Shown here in pieces: positions 34,609 to 43,336 of a stretch of DNA of 64,000 nt. The notes under the pieces were generated by a model. That model was not told the origin of the DNA. It searched no databases and was given only the letters and a program-made list of their open reading frames with translations. Positions within the stretch are counted from its first letter, which is position 1. Each line of letters starts with the position of its first letter. The translations under genes and the position numbers were made by a program. The stretch comes from Actinomycetes bacterium (lineage in GTDB: Bacteria; Actinomycetota; Actinomycetes; Mycobacteriales; Mycobacteriaceae): NCBI GenBank assembly GCA_023460175.1, contig JAEWRC010000094.1, positions 62,001 through 126,000 of the forward strand. The letters run 5' to 3'.

Positions 34609-35856
34609 CTACGCGGCCGAGGACTTCCCGGTGAAGTTCACCGGCCAGTGCTTGATGCCGTTGAGCCATCCCGACTTTAGGCGCTCGGGCTCGCCGGCCG
34701 AGGTGAGATCCGGCATGTGGTCGGCGATCGCGTTGAAGATCAGGTCGATCGTCATGCGGGCCAGGTTGGCGCCGATGCAGTAATGCGCCCCGGTGCCGCC
34801 GAAGCCGACGTGCGGGTTGGGGTCGCGCAGGATGTTGAACGTGAACGGGTCCTCGAAGACCTCTTCGTCGAAGTTGGCCGACCGGTAGGACATCACCACC
34901 CGCTCGCCCTCCGCGATCTTGACCCCGGCCAGTTCGGTGTCCTCGCTGGCGGTGCGCTGGAACGCCGACACCGGGGTGGCCCACCGGATGATCTCGTCGA
35001 CGGCCGTGGCCGGGCGCTCCCGCTTGTAGAGCTCCCACTGATCCGGGTTCTGGGTGAACGCGATCATGCCGTGGGTGATCGAGTTCCGGGAGGTCTCGTT
35101 GCCGGCCACCGCGAGCATGATGACGAAGAAGCCGAACTCGTCGTCCGTGAGCTTCTCGCCGTCGATGTCGGCCTGGACCAGCTGGGTGACGATGTCGTCG
35201 CCCGGGTTCTTGGTGCGCTCCTCGGCCATCTTCATGGCGTAGGTGATGACCTCGAAGGAGGACATGGCCGGGTCGACGTCGGCGTACTCGGGGTCGTCAC
35301 CGGCGGTCATCTCGTTGGACCACCGGAACAACTTGTCGCGGTCGTCCTGCGGGACCCCGAGCAGGTCGGCGATGGCCTGCAGCGGGAGTTCACAGGACAC
35401 CTGCTCGACGAAGTCGCCGGTGCCCTCGGCCGCCGCGGTGGTGACGATGTTCTGGGCGCGCCGGTTGAGTTCGTCCTTCAGCCGCCCGATGGCACGCGGG
35501 GTGAAACCGCGGGAGATGATGCGCCGCAGCCGGGTGTGGTGCGGCGCATCCATGTTCAGCAGGACGTTGCGCTGCAGGTCGATGGCCTCGCGCGTCATCC
35601 CCTCCGGCCAGACGGGGATGGCGCCGTCCATCGCGCTGCTGAACACGTCGCTGCGCCGGGACACCTCGCGCACGTCGGCGTGCTTGGTGATCAGCCAGTA
35701 GCCCTTGTCACCGAAGCCGGCGGTGCCGCCGGGCACGTTGACCCAGTGCACCGGGTCGGACTGGCGCAGTTCGGCGAGCTCCTTGACCGGCAGGCCGGCC
35801 AGGTTCACCTCGGCGTCGAGGAAGTCGAAGTCGCTGGAGATATTCGGGGCGGCCAT
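34609..35856 (-). CDS. cyp125: Steroid C26/C27 monooxygenase, cytochrome P450 Cyp125
   Basis: This 415-residue P450 has the I-helix AVAGNETSRNS, the K-helix EIIR, and the haem loop FGGTGAHYCIG with Cys360. Cyp125 oxidises the terminal methyl of cholesterol or cholestenone, starting side-chain degradation. ATG 35856 is preferred over 35925 because AGGAG sits 7 nt upstream and the N-terminus matches the family. It heads the minus-strand side-chain operon and is divergent from fadA5. A degenerate and a perfect KstR box lie in the shared intergenic region. Confidence 0.95.
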   Translation of the reverse strand: MAAPNISSDFDFLDAEVNLAGLPVKELAELRQSDPVHWVNVPGGTAGFGDKGYWLITKHADVREVSRRSDVFSSAMDGAIPVWPEGMTREAIDLQRNVLLNMDAPHHTRLRRIISRGFTPRAIGRLKDELNRRAQNIVTTAAAEGTGDFVEQVSCELPLQAIADLLGVPQDDRDKLFRWSNEMTAGDDPEYADVDPAMSSFEVITYAMKMAEERTKNPGDDIVTQLVQADIDGEKLTDDEFGFFVIMLAVAGNETSRNSITHGMIAFTQNPDQWELYKRERPATAVDEIIRWATPVSAFQRTASEDTELAGVKIAEGERVVMSYRSANFDEEVFEDPFTFNILRDPNPHVGFGGTGAHYCIGANLARMTIDLIFNAIADHMPDLTSAGEPERLKSGWLNGIKHWPVNFTGKSSAA

Positions 35857-35920
35857 GTTTTTACTCCTGATGGTGGTCGCAGGTGTTCGGGTTGCGCAGC
35901 GGCTGTGCCGGACGACCTGA

Positions 35921-35934
35921 AACAACGTGGTCTA
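35921..35934. promoter_or_regulatory. Degenerate KstR-like site upstream of cyp125
   Basis: AACAACGTGGTCTA keeps the AAC and the final A of TnnAACnnGTTnnA, but has A for the first T and GGT for GTT. Its place, 65 bp before the cyp125 ATG, suits an auxiliary KstR half-site. On sequence alone it is weak. Confidence 0.35.
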
Positions 35935-36009
35935 GTTCCGATTGCCACCATTGAAACACGGCCTGACCGCAGATCAAAGGTGGTATGGCATCGTCGCTTG
36001 TCAGAGTAA

Positions 36010-36023
36010 TGAAACGTGTTCTA
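36010..36023. promoter_or_regulatory. KstR operator overlapping the fadA5 promoter
   Basis: TGAAACGTGTTCTA matches the KstR consensus TnnAACnnGTTnnA completely. TAGCCT at 36022-36027 fits TAnnnT and ends 7 nt before ATG 36034, predicting a leaderless fadA5 message whose -10 abuts the operator. The site is shared with the divergent cyp125 operon. Confidence 0.85.
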
Positions 36024-36033
36024 GCCTGAGCTC

Positions 36034-37197
36034 ATGGGTAATCCTGTCATCGTCGAAGCCACCCGCAGCCCGATCGGCAAGCGCAACGGCTGGTTGTCCG
36101 GTTTGCACGCCACCGAGCTGTTGGGCGCGGTGCAGAAGGCCGTCGTCGAGAAGGCCGGCATCGACGCCGGCGACGTCGAGCAGATCATCGGGGGCTGCGT
36201 CACCCAGTACGGCGAGCAGTCCAACAACATCTCCCGGGTGGCCTGGCTGACCGCCGGGCTGCCCGAGCACGTCGGCGCGACCACCATCGACTGTCAGTGC
36301 GGCAGCGCGCAGCAGGCCAACCATCTGGTGGCCGGTCTGATCGCCACCGGCGCCATCGACATCGGCATCGCCTGCGGCATCGAGGCCATGAGCCGGGTCG
36401 GGCTGGGCGCCAACGCCGGGCCGGACCGGTCGATCATCCGCGCGTCCTCCTGGGACATCGACATGCCCAACCAGTTCGAGGCCGCCGAGCGGATCGCCAA
36501 GCGCCGCGGCATCACCCGCGCCGACCTCGACGCCTTCGGCCTGGCCTCGCAACTGAAGGCCAAGCAGGCGTGGGCCGAGGGCCGGTTCGACCGCGAGATC
36601 TCCCCGATCGAGGCGCCCGTGCTCGACGAGAACAAGCAGCCCACCGCCGAGCGCGGGACCGTCAGTCGCGACCAGGGATTGCGGGACACCACCGCCGAGG
36701 GGTTGGCCGCGCTGAAGCCGGTGGCCGAAGGTGGGTTGCACACCGCGGGCACGTCATCGCAGATCTCCGACGGTGCGGCCGCGGTGCTGTGGATGGACGA
36801 GGAGAAGGCGAAGGCGTTGGGCCTGAAGCCACGCGCCCGGATCGTCGCCCAGGCCAACGTCGGCGCGGAGACCTACTACCACCTCGACGGCCCCGTGCAG
36901 TCGACGGCCAAGGTGCTGGAGAAGGCCGGGATGAAGATCGGCGACATCGACCTCGTCGAGATCAACGAGGCGTTCGCCTCGGTCGTGCTGTCCTGGGCGC
37001 GTGTGCACGAACCGGACATGGACCGCGTCAACGTCAACGGCGGCGCCATCGCGCTGGGCCATCCCGTCGGCTCCACCGGTGCCCGCCTGATCACGACCGC
37101 GCTGCACGAACTCGAGCGCACCGACAAGAGCACGGCGCTGATCACCATGTGCGCCGGCGGTGCGCTGTCCACCGGAACGATCATCGAGCGGATCTAG
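36034..37197 (+). CDS. fadA5: Steroid side-chain thiolase FadA5
   Basis: This 387-residue thiolase has the nucleophile Cys89 in CQCGSAQQA, the NEAFASV loop, GGAIALGHPVGSTGAR with the catalytic His, and CAGGALSTGT with the second Cys. FadA5 releases acetyl-CoA from the 3-keto C24 steroid side chain in cholesterol beta-oxidation. It corresponds to Rv3546. The next gene overlaps its stop as TAGTG, so the two are probably translationally coupled. Confidence 0.95.
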   Translation: MGNPVIVEATRSPIGKRNGWLSGLHATELLGAVQKAVVEKAGIDAGDVEQIIGGCVTQYGEQSNNISRVAWLTAGLPEHVGATTIDCQCGSAQQANHLVAGLIATGAIDIGIACGIEAMSRVGLGANAGPDRSIIRASSWDIDMPNQFEAAERIAKRRGITRADLDAFGLASQLKAKQAWAEGRFDREISPIEAPVLDENKQPTAERGTVSRDQGLRDTTAEGLAALKPVAEGGLHTAGTSSQISDGAAAVLWMDEEKAKALGLKPRARIVAQANVGAETYYHLDGPVQSTAKVLEKAGMKIGDIDLVEINEAFASVVLSWARVHEPDMDRVNVNGGAIALGHPVGSTGARLITTALHELERTDKSTALITMCAGGALSTGTIIERI

Positions 37198-37586
37198 TGG
37201 CCCCGGTTTCCGACGCGGACCGCATTGCCGCCGCCCGGGCGTACATCGAAGCGCTGGCCACCCACCGGGCCGACGCGGTGCCGTTCGCGCCGGGTTGCAC
37301 CCGCACCGAGGTCGGCCTCAAGACCGGCTTCTCCGGAAATCACCTGCGCCGCAGCCTCAATGGCGGCCCGCAGTACCGGGTGATCGAGTCGGTCAGCGAC
37401 CCGGAGTTCACCGTTCTCGGCGACACCGTCCGCGCACAGTTCGAGCTGTCGACCAAGCCGACGCTCTTCGGCCGCAAGGTCGGCGCGCGGGTCGACGAGA
37501 CGTTCCTGATCCCCGCCGAAAGTCCTTCGGGGCAGGCGCAAATCCAACACATCCGGGCCAGCATCAGGCCATTCCTCACGCGATAG
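37197..37586 (+). CDS. Small protein downstream of fadA5 (NTF2/DUF8021-like, function unknown)
   Basis: This 129-residue soluble protein begins at a GTG whose G is the last base of the fadA5 TAG stop. It has an N-terminal helix (DADRIAAARAYIEALATHRAD), then a beta-rich part with TGFSGNHLRRSL and YRVIESVSDPEFTVLGD. The helix followed by curved sheet suggests an NTF2-like or DUF8021-like fold, but that is only a resemblance. The tight coupling to fadA5 implies a role in steroid side-chain metabolism or a bound steroid ligand. No catalytic motif was recognised. It is followed by the Ddn-type gene after 9 bp. Confidence 0.7.
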   Translation: MAPVSDADRIAAARAYIEALATHRADAVPFAPGCTRTEVGLKTGFSGNHLRRSLNGGPQYRVIESVSDPEFTVLGDTVRAQFELSTKPTLFGRKVGARVDETFLIPAESPSGQAQIQHIRASIRPFLTR

Positions 37587-37595
37587 GGTGCCGCC

Positions 37596-38072
37596 ATGGC
37601 CAATCCGCCCAAGGGGCTGAACTCCAAGCAGACCGGCGTGATCATCAAGTGGATGTCCCGCTTGAACACCTGGGCGTACAAGACCACCGGCGGGCGTCTC
37701 GGCGGCAAGTGGCGCGTGGGCTCCAACCGGTTCTCGGCCCCACCACCGATCGGGATCCTCACCACCATCGGCCGCAAGTCCGGTGCGGAACGGGACAGCC
37801 CGCTGCTGTTCCTGCGGGAGGGTGACCGCGTGGTGCTGGTGGCCTCCCAGGGCGGCCGCGCGACCAACCCGATGTGGTACCTGAACCTGAAGGCCAATCC
37901 GGCGGTGTCGTTCCAGATCAAGAACGAGAAGCTGGAACTCACGGCGCGCGACGCGACCGACGCCGAGCGCGAGCAGTACTGGCCGAAGCTGGATGCGATC
38001 TATCCGGACTTCGACAACTACCGCTCCTGGACCGACCGCAAGATTCCCATCGTCATCTGCGACCCGCGCTAG
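37596..38072 (+). CDS. ddn: Ddn-type deazaflavin (F420)-dependent nitroreductase/quinone reductase
   Basis: This 158-residue protein matches the Rv3547 (Ddn) family. It has TTIGRKSGAERDSPLLFL (phosphate and F420 binding), ASQGGRATNPMWYLNLKANP (deazaflavin site) and YRSWTDRKIPIVIC near the C-terminus. Ddn enzymes use F420H2 to reduce quinones, and in M. tuberculosis they activate nitroimidazoles. The place directly after fadA5 and its small partner matches the M. tuberculosis order fadA5-ddn. Co-transcription with fadA5 under KstR is likely from the 9-bp spacing. Confidence 0.92.
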   Translation: MANPPKGLNSKQTGVIIKWMSRLNTWAYKTTGGRLGGKWRVGSNRFSAPPPIGILTTIGRKSGAERDSPLLFLREGDRVVLVASQGGRATNPMWYLNLKANPAVSFQIKNEKLELTARDATDAEREQYWPKLDAIYPDFDNYRSWTDRKIPIVICDPR

Positions 38073-38100
38073 CGTCTCGACGCGACCCCGATCCGACCCA

Positions 38101-38126
38101 GTGCACACATTTGTTAATGTGTGCAC
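38101..38126. repeat. Perfect 10-bp inverted repeat, first of a tandem pair
   Basis: The arms GTGCACACAT (38101-38110) and ATGTGTGCAC (38117-38126) are exact reverse complements around a 6-nt spacer TTGTTA. It lies 28 bp after the ddn stop and 60 bp before the next ATG. There is no T-tract, so a protein-binding operator or an RNA hairpin fits better than a plain intrinsic terminator. Confidence 0.8.
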
Positions 38127-38153
38127 GCTCACATGCCATCGGGGAATGTGAGC
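38127..38153. repeat. Perfect 8-bp inverted repeat, second of a tandem pair
   Basis: GCTCACAT (38127-38134) and ATGTGAGC (38146-38153) are exact reverse complements with an 11-nt spacer. The element starts at the base after the first repeat ends. A further GGCTCACA half-site follows at about 38166-38173, close to the Shine-Dalgarno of the gene at 38187. Confidence 0.75.
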
Positions 38154-38186
38154 CAGCCCATTCGGGGCTCACAGGACGGAGCGTTG

Positions 38187-39644
38187 ATGCGCGAAGACTC
38201 GGTTTGGCTCGAAGCACCGGAACGACGACGGCCGCCGGCGGCGCTGCGTGTGCTGGTCGCGACCTTGTCGGCACTGGTGCTCGTCGTACTCGCCGCCATC
38301 CCCGCCGGGGCGATGACCATCACCTTCATCCGGCACGCGGAATCGCAGGGCAATGCCTCCGGTTACATCGACACCAAGGTGCCGGGCCCGGAGTTGACCG
38401 ACAAGGGCTGGGGCGAGGCGAACGCGCTGCCCGGCAGGCTCGTCGACTACGGCATCGACGCCGCCGACTTCGACGGCATCTACGCCTCGACGATGATCCG
38501 CACCCAGCAGACCGCCCAGCCCCTGCTGGCCTCGCTGGGGCGCCCCGAGAGCGACCTGGTGGTCATCGGCGCGTTCGATCCCGAACTAGCCGAGCGGCAC
38601 GAACGGCAATCCGTCGCCGGGATCCAGGAGATCAGCGCCGGCATCTTCGAGGGCTCCTCGCAGGAGGACGGCCTGGGCCGACTCGGCTACGGGCTGGCGC
38701 CCATCGCCTGGGTACTGGGCGCGCGGTTCGTGCGGATCCCCGGCTCGGAGGACGGCAACGAGTTCGCCGCCCGGATGGAGGCCGCCATCGCCCAGATGGA
38801 GGCCGCGGGTGACACCAACGGCGACGGCGAGACCAACGTCGTGGCGTTCTCGCACGGCGCCACGATGATGTTCTGGACGATGATGACCGTCGACAACCCC
38901 AATCTGCTGCTGATGCTGCAGCATCCGTTGGAGAACACCGACGTCGTGGTCGTCGACAAGAACGACGACGGCAGCTACACGCTGAAGAGCTGGGCCGGCC
39001 AGGACGTGGCCCCGGCGACCTACCCGGTGAAGATGCTGGTCAACGTTCGTGATCTGGTCGTGGCCCCACAGACCGCGCTGTACAACATGCGTCAGCCCGT
39101 GTTCGACGCCGACCTCGAGGCCGTCGGCCAGACCGCGGTGCAGGGGGTGCGCGACGTCGGCGACGCCACCGTCAAGTTCGTCAGCGATTCGGTCACCGAT
39201 ACCGTCGACGCGATCCGGGACCTGGTGCGGCCCCGGGCAACTCGCAGCGAGCACACCGAGCAGACCACGCCCGCCGTGGCCGTCGATGTCGAATCCAGCG
39301 ATGCCGAGGTCACCGCAGTCGAGGTCCCCGCTGTCGAGGTCACGGCCGAGGCCGAACCGGAAAACGACCGCGCCCTGATCCGCCAGCTGCGCGACGCCCG
39401 CGCGGAACGCTCGGCCCGGGCCGAGACCGCCGGCACCGCGGTGCGGGACGCCGCTCGGAGCACCCGCTCCGAGCTGACCAAGGCCCGCGGCGAGTTGCGC
39501 GAGCGGGTCCGCGGCACGGTCAGCGACGCCGCCGACACCGTCCGCAAGGCGGTGTCCGGCAAGGACAAGAAGGACACCGCAACGAAGGAGACGGCGAAGA
39601 AGTCCGATTCGGGCACCGATTCGTCGGACAAGTCGGCCGCGTGA
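38187..39644 (+). CDS. Secreted histidine-phosphatase-family protein with long helical C-terminal tail
   Basis: This 485-residue protein has an Arg-rich N-terminus, a hydrophobic segment (about 20-42, ending AIPAGA) typical of a signal peptide, and a histidine phosphatase domain. The catalytic RHAES is at 49-53 and the second motif SHGATMM near 232. From about 280 there are charged, Ala/Glu/Arg-rich repeats of amphipathic helix (VQGVRDVGDATVKFVSDS), ending in a Lys/Ser-rich low-complexity tail (KKDTATKETAKKS). The helical tail may associate with the envelope. ATG 38187 is preferred because earlier in-frame ATGs fall in the inverted repeats. The substrate is unknown. The gene sits inside the steroid cluster but no steroid role is evident. 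Confidence 0.85.
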   Translation: MREDSVWLEAPERRRPPAALRVLVATLSALVLVVLAAIPAGAMTITFIRHAESQGNASGYIDTKVPGPELTDKGWGEANALPGRLVDYGIDAADFDGIYASTMIRTQQTAQPLLASLGRPESDLVVIGAFDPELAERHERQSVAGIQEISAGIFEGSSQEDGLGRLGYGLAPIAWVLGARFVRIPGSEDGNEFAARMEAAIAQMEAAGDTNGDGETNVVAFSHGATMMFWTMMTVDNPNLLLMLQHPLENTDVVVVDKNDDGSYTLKSWAGQDVAPATYPVKMLVNVRDLVVAPQTALYNMRQPVFDADLEAVGQTAVQGVRDVGDATVKFVSDSVTDTVDAIRDLVRPRATRSEHTEQTTPAVAVDVESSDAEVTAVEVPAVEVTAEAEPENDRALIRQLRDARAERSARAETAGTAVRDAARSTRSELTKARGELRERVRGTVSDAADTVRKAVSGKDKKDTATKETAKKSDSGTDSSDKSAA

Positions 39645-39668
39645 CCGCATAAACCATCACGAAGAGCG

Positions 39669-39697
39669 TCGGCCCCCTCGGATTTCGAGGGGGCCGA
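39669..39697. terminator. Bidirectional terminator hairpin
   Basis: A perfect 12-bp stem, TCGGCCCCCTCG (39669-39680) and CGAGGGGGCCGA (39686-39697), closes a 5-nt loop GATTT. It lies between the stops of two convergent genes (39644 and 39720). Only a short T-rich stretch follows. The position and strength indicate termination in both directions. Confidence 0.85.
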
Positions 39698-39719
39698 TTG
39701 CCTTCTCGGACAGTGCCGG

Positions 39720-42700
39720 TCAGACGGCCAACGCCGCGTCGGACCCCGGCGCCGCATCGGCCCCCGCCGCTATCCGGGTCACGTCGAACACCGACACCTT
39801 TCCGACGCCGTCGTCGCCGACGTGGGTGACGTAGAGGTTCCCCGCCTGATCCACCGTCACCCCGATACCCTGACCGGTGATCGGGATGGTCCCCAGCACA
39901 TCGCGCGCCGTCTCGTTACTGGGCCCGATCACCGACACCACGTCGTTGCCGGGGTTGTCCGGATCAGCGTGCAGGACATAGGCCCAACCAACCCGATCCA
40001 CGGCGAGATCGCGCGCCACCGCCGGTACGTCGAACTCGGCCCTGTGCACGTGGCCACGTCTGGCCCAATACACCTGCACCCGAGCTTCCTCCGAGTCGGC
40101 GAAGTACACCAGGTCCGCCGCGCCGCCGGCCATCGCCGACGGCTGCAGACCATCGAGTTCGAAGTCGTTCCAGACCGTCCCGTCGTCCACGACCCGCACC
40201 CGAGATCCCGCAAGCACATACAGCTCGCTACGTCCAGAAACCGTCGCCAGATCCGTTATCGGGCTGGCACCGGCCTCCGCCTCGACGATCACGGTCGGCG
40301 TCCCCTCGGGGGCAGTCGTCATCCACACGCGATGTCCGTCGGAGACATACAGGTGGCTCCAGCGGGCATCGACCGCAACGAGGAACTGCTGCCCCTCGGC
40401 GTCGTCGATATCGACCTGGGCGGTCCGACCGTCCTGGGTATTGATCCTGGTCAGCACGGCCCGACCGTCGACGGAGTGGGTGACGTAGATCCAATCGCCC
40501 CAGGCTGCCACCCCAGTCGCGTCGCCGGGAACCTCGACGGTGTTGATCAACGTCGCCTCGACCGGGGTGCCGTCAGCAGGGGCCACGGCAACGCGAACGT
40601 CGCCCAACGCCGTCTGGCCATTTTCGCCGATGACGTGCATAACGATCAGCTCGGAGTCGGACAGTTCCCCGGCCAGCGCCAACTCCCGCGACTCCGGAGT
40701 CGGGACATACCTGTAGCCGATCTCCCAGGTGCCCTCTTCGACCTCGTCGTATCGGACCTCCTGCACCTCGCCGTACACAACGTAGGCATGAACAAAGGGG
40801 CGGTAGCGGCCGGTGTAGCCGGTGACGACGACGGTGAAGTCGACCGACCCATCCGCGTTGGGCGACAACGAGTCCGGGTCCGGCATCTGCAACGTCAATT
40901 CCTGATCGACCGCCTCGGCCGGCGGGATGGGGACTTCGACGACGCGGGAACCGCCATGGATATCCGAGACCGTGAGGTGGACCGAGTTGCTCACCTCGCC
41001 CGAATCAGGATCCGGCATATACAGGTAGCGCAGTTGCGTGACCTCGCCAATCTGGCCCCGGTCCATCAGGAACACCCTGCCGTGTTCGGCATCGGTCACA
41101 ACGATGTGGACGTCGTCGCCGTCGGCATCGATGAATTCGATGTAGCCGTGATATCCCGTCTCGCCGTTCGCATTCGGCCGCCATTCGCCGCCGTGCACCC
41201 CGGTGAACACCGGGTCGATGTTCTCCGCTTCGATGAGGATCGCGACGTCGACCTTCACCTCCGGCGCGCCGACCAGGGAGATCGCGATCTTCTCCACCGC
41301 CGTCGAGGGTCCCTCTCGATACTCGTAGGCCAGGCTGTGGGCGAACTCCTCATCCCGGACGTGGGTGTAAGCCACCTGCCACGTAGTCTCCGATGTCCGC
41401 ACCACGTCGACCTCGAAACTGCCGCCGTACTCGAGCTCATCGAACTCGAAATCCGGTTCCCGCCCCGCCGCGTCGGTGTACACGAAACTGCCTGTCACCG
41501 CGCCGTTCTCGTCGCGTTCGCTCGGCCCGGTGTGGTCACTGATCGCTGGGGTGGGCGCGGCGGCATCGAGGTCGATCGTGATGGTGGCGACGGTGGAAGC
41601 CCGCCCGGTCAGACCGTGCAGATGCCAACCGGTGTTGCGCGCGGTCACGGTGAACGTGTCGGTGCCGGTGAAACCCGCGGGGTCGGTCACCGTGTAGGTG
41701 AAGGTTCCGTCCTCGTTCACCGTCACCGTGCCGTACTCACCGTCGGTGCTGGTGTACGCCAACGGATTACCCGTGGGATCGTCGAACTCGACGTTCCCGG
41801 TCACTTCGACCAGGCCGTCCGCGGTGCGTGTCACCTCGACCTGCGGCAGAGCGCCGCTGGCCGCGGTCGGCGGATCGCGGTAGATCACCGCCTCCAGTCG
41901 CCGATACAGGCCCCAGATCCCCTCCAGGATCGGATTCTGCGGGGTCGGCGTGTTCGGGTTGAACCCGAACACTCCCAAGACGCCGATCACCAACGACCGG
42001 ATCAACGGGGGCGGCGGCGGTGGCTCCACGCTGACCTCCACCTGCGCGGCAGGCACGGTCGGCGCCTCCGGATCCGCGGGATCCTCCGGCTCGGGCAGTT
42101 CAGTTTCGGCATCTTCGGGCTCGGACCCTTCAGGCGCACCGGGCACCTCAGACTCCCCAGGATCCGTCGGCTCAGGCGCTTCCGTCACGGGTGCTTCAGG
42201 CTCGGCAGGATCAGTGGACTCGTCGGGATCGGTGGCGCCACCGGAGTCGGACGCGTCATCCTCGACGACCTCGGAACCGGTGTCGCCGTCCGGGTCTTCG
42301 GCGTCGTCGGCCTCCTCGACGACCTCGATGTCAGTGCCCTCAGTCTCCTCGATGACCTCCTCGACGACCTCGGCGTCAGTGTCTTCGATGAGCTCGATGA
42401 CTTCGGTGCCGGTGTCTTCGGTAGCTCCGGTGGCGGCTTCAGCGGCGATTTCGGTGGCGATCTCGCCGGCCGTGTACTTGCCTGCGGGGACGGTAGCGGC
42501 CGTGCTGTCAGGCACCGAATCCTTGTCAGGCGCCGAATCCTTCTGCACCGCAGCAGTGTTGTCGCTGTCGAGCGCGCTCGTCTCCTCGGACCGGGATTTC
42601 GAACGCAGCCGATCCAGGCCGCCGGACCGTGCGGACGGCCCGGTCGTGGACTCCCGTGCGATCCGTTCGGCACGTCGTAGGGCGCGATCACTGATCGTGC

Positions 42701-43043
42701 GGGAGTCGCCGTCGTCAGCATCACGGGCCGACGTCGCCCCCGACACCGAGGTGGATCGTGGCCCGCGCTCGGTGCGGTCCGCGCGGGTCGAACGCTGTGT
42801 GGTCGACCCCTGCTCACCACCGCGGTCTCCGGAGCGCGCCGCCTCGGGCCCACCGCGTTTGGTGTCCGACGATCCGGCGCTCGAAGAATCCGAGTCCGAC
42901 GAGGATCCCGATGAGGACCCCGACGAGGACCCTGACGAGGATTCGTCGGCCCATGCCACCGGCGCCGGTGCCCCGATCGCTGTGCCGATGCCCAGCGCAA
43001 CCGCCAATGCCCCGACCCGACCGATGTATCGCGAATTACCCAC
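39720..43043 (-). CDS. Very large secreted Ig/cadherin-like repeat protein with C-terminal beta-propeller-like region
   Basis: This 1107-residue exported protein starts at GTG 43043 with a purine-rich GAAGAGAG upstream. The signal peptide (RYIGRVGALAVALGIGTAIG, cut near WADES) is followed by a Ser/Asp-rich region (35-60). An Arg/Ser linker and a long Glu/Pro/Asp-rich region (about 190-350) come next. The mycobacterial motif GVFGFNPNTPTPQNPI (near 372) precedes VCBS/cadherin-type repeats (about 400-820; GTVTVNEDGTFTYTVTDPAG). The C-terminal 250 residues contain repeated GxxYVTH/LYVSDG segments like an NHL-type propeller. It is probably a cell-wall or surface protein; the function is unknown. 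It is absent from this place in M. tuberculosis. Confidence 0.85.
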   Translation of the reverse strand: MGNSRYIGRVGALAVALGIGTAIGAPAPVAWADESSSGSSSGSSSGSSSDSDSSSAGSSDTKRGGPEAARSGDRGGEQGSTTQRSTRADRTERGPRSTSVSGATSARDADDGDSRTISDRALRRAERIARESTTGPSARSGGLDRLRSKSRSEETSALDSDNTAAVQKDSAPDKDSVPDSTAATVPAGKYTAGEIATEIAAEAATGATEDTGTEVIELIEDTDAEVVEEVIEETEGTDIEVVEEADDAEDPDGDTGSEVVEDDASDSGGATDPDESTDPAEPEAPVTEAPEPTDPGESEVPGAPEGSEPEDAETELPEPEDPADPEAPTVPAAQVEVSVEPPPPPPLIRSLVIGVLGVFGFNPNTPTPQNPILEGIWGLYRRLEAVIYRDPPTAASGALPQVEVTRTADGLVEVTGNVEFDDPTGNPLAYTSTDGEYGTVTVNEDGTFTYTVTDPAGFTGTDTFTVTARNTGWHLHGLTGRASTVATITIDLDAAAPTPAISDHTGPSERDENGAVTGSFVYTDAAGREPDFEFDELEYGGSFEVDVVRTSETTWQVAYTHVRDEEFAHSLAYEYREGPSTAVEKIAISLVGAPEVKVDVAILIEAENIDPVFTGVHGGEWRPNANGETGYHGYIEFIDADGDDVHIVVTDAEHGRVFLMDRGQIGEVTQLRYLYMPDPDSGEVSNSVHLTVSDIHGGSRVVEVPIPPAEAVDQELTLQMPDPDSLSPNADGSVDFTVVVTGYTGRYRPFVHAYVVYGEVQEVRYDEVEEGTWEIGYRYVPTPESRELALAGELSDSELIVMHVIGENGQTALGDVRVAVAPADGTPVEATLINTVEVPGDATGVAAWGDWIYVTHSVDGRAVLTRINTQDGRTAQVDIDDAEGQQFLVAVDARWSHLYVSDGHRVWMTTAPEGTPTVIVEAEAGASPITDLATVSGRSELYVLAGSRVRVVDDGTVWNDFELDGLQPSAMAGGAADLVYFADSEEARVQVYWARRGHVHRAEFDVPAVARDLAVDRVGWAYVLHADPDNPGNDVVSVIGPSNETARDVLGTIPITGQGIGVTVDQAGNLYVTHVGDDGVGKVSVFDVTRIAAGADAAPGSDAALAV

Positions 43044-43336
43044 GGCAATCTCTCTTCGTCCAGTAACGCCCGAATGAGGCCAACCGCATCGAAGCTGCCG
43101 CACGTCGCTTAACCGGACGGCAAATACAACTGCACTCCGTCATCCACTCAGCAAACAGTGCCGGCACCGGACAACCGGAGACTCAGCAATCATCAGCTGG
43201 GCAAGAACGCCCCGATACAGCTCGGAGGCTATCAAGATCGACCGAAATGCCGCAGGAATACAGCAAAATACCCACAAACGTTAAAAAAATGCCCACCCGG
43301 GATTCACCCGGGCGTCGACCGCGATCTCAGACGCGG
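43044..43336. other. Gene-free stretch with terminator
   Basis: This 293-bp spacer between two minus-strand genes holds the intrinsic terminator at 43283-43313 and, nearer 43044, presumably the promoter of the large secreted protein. It is visibly AT-richer near 43180-43290. No gene or KstR-type box was seen. Confidence 0.5.
43283..43313 (-). terminator. Intrinsic terminator after the SDR gene
   Basis: Read on the minus strand, a 7-bp GCCCGGG/CCCGGGT hairpin with loop TGAAT is followed by GGGCA and a run of seven T. This is a classical intrinsic terminator for the SDR operon ending at 43337, and it separates that operon from the large secreted-protein gene. Confidence 0.75.

Noticed and set aside
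39822..42680. Long plus-strand open frame opposite the large secreted protein
   Set aside because: It is an antisense shadow. The minus strand has a signal peptide, repeats and a start with a ribosome site.
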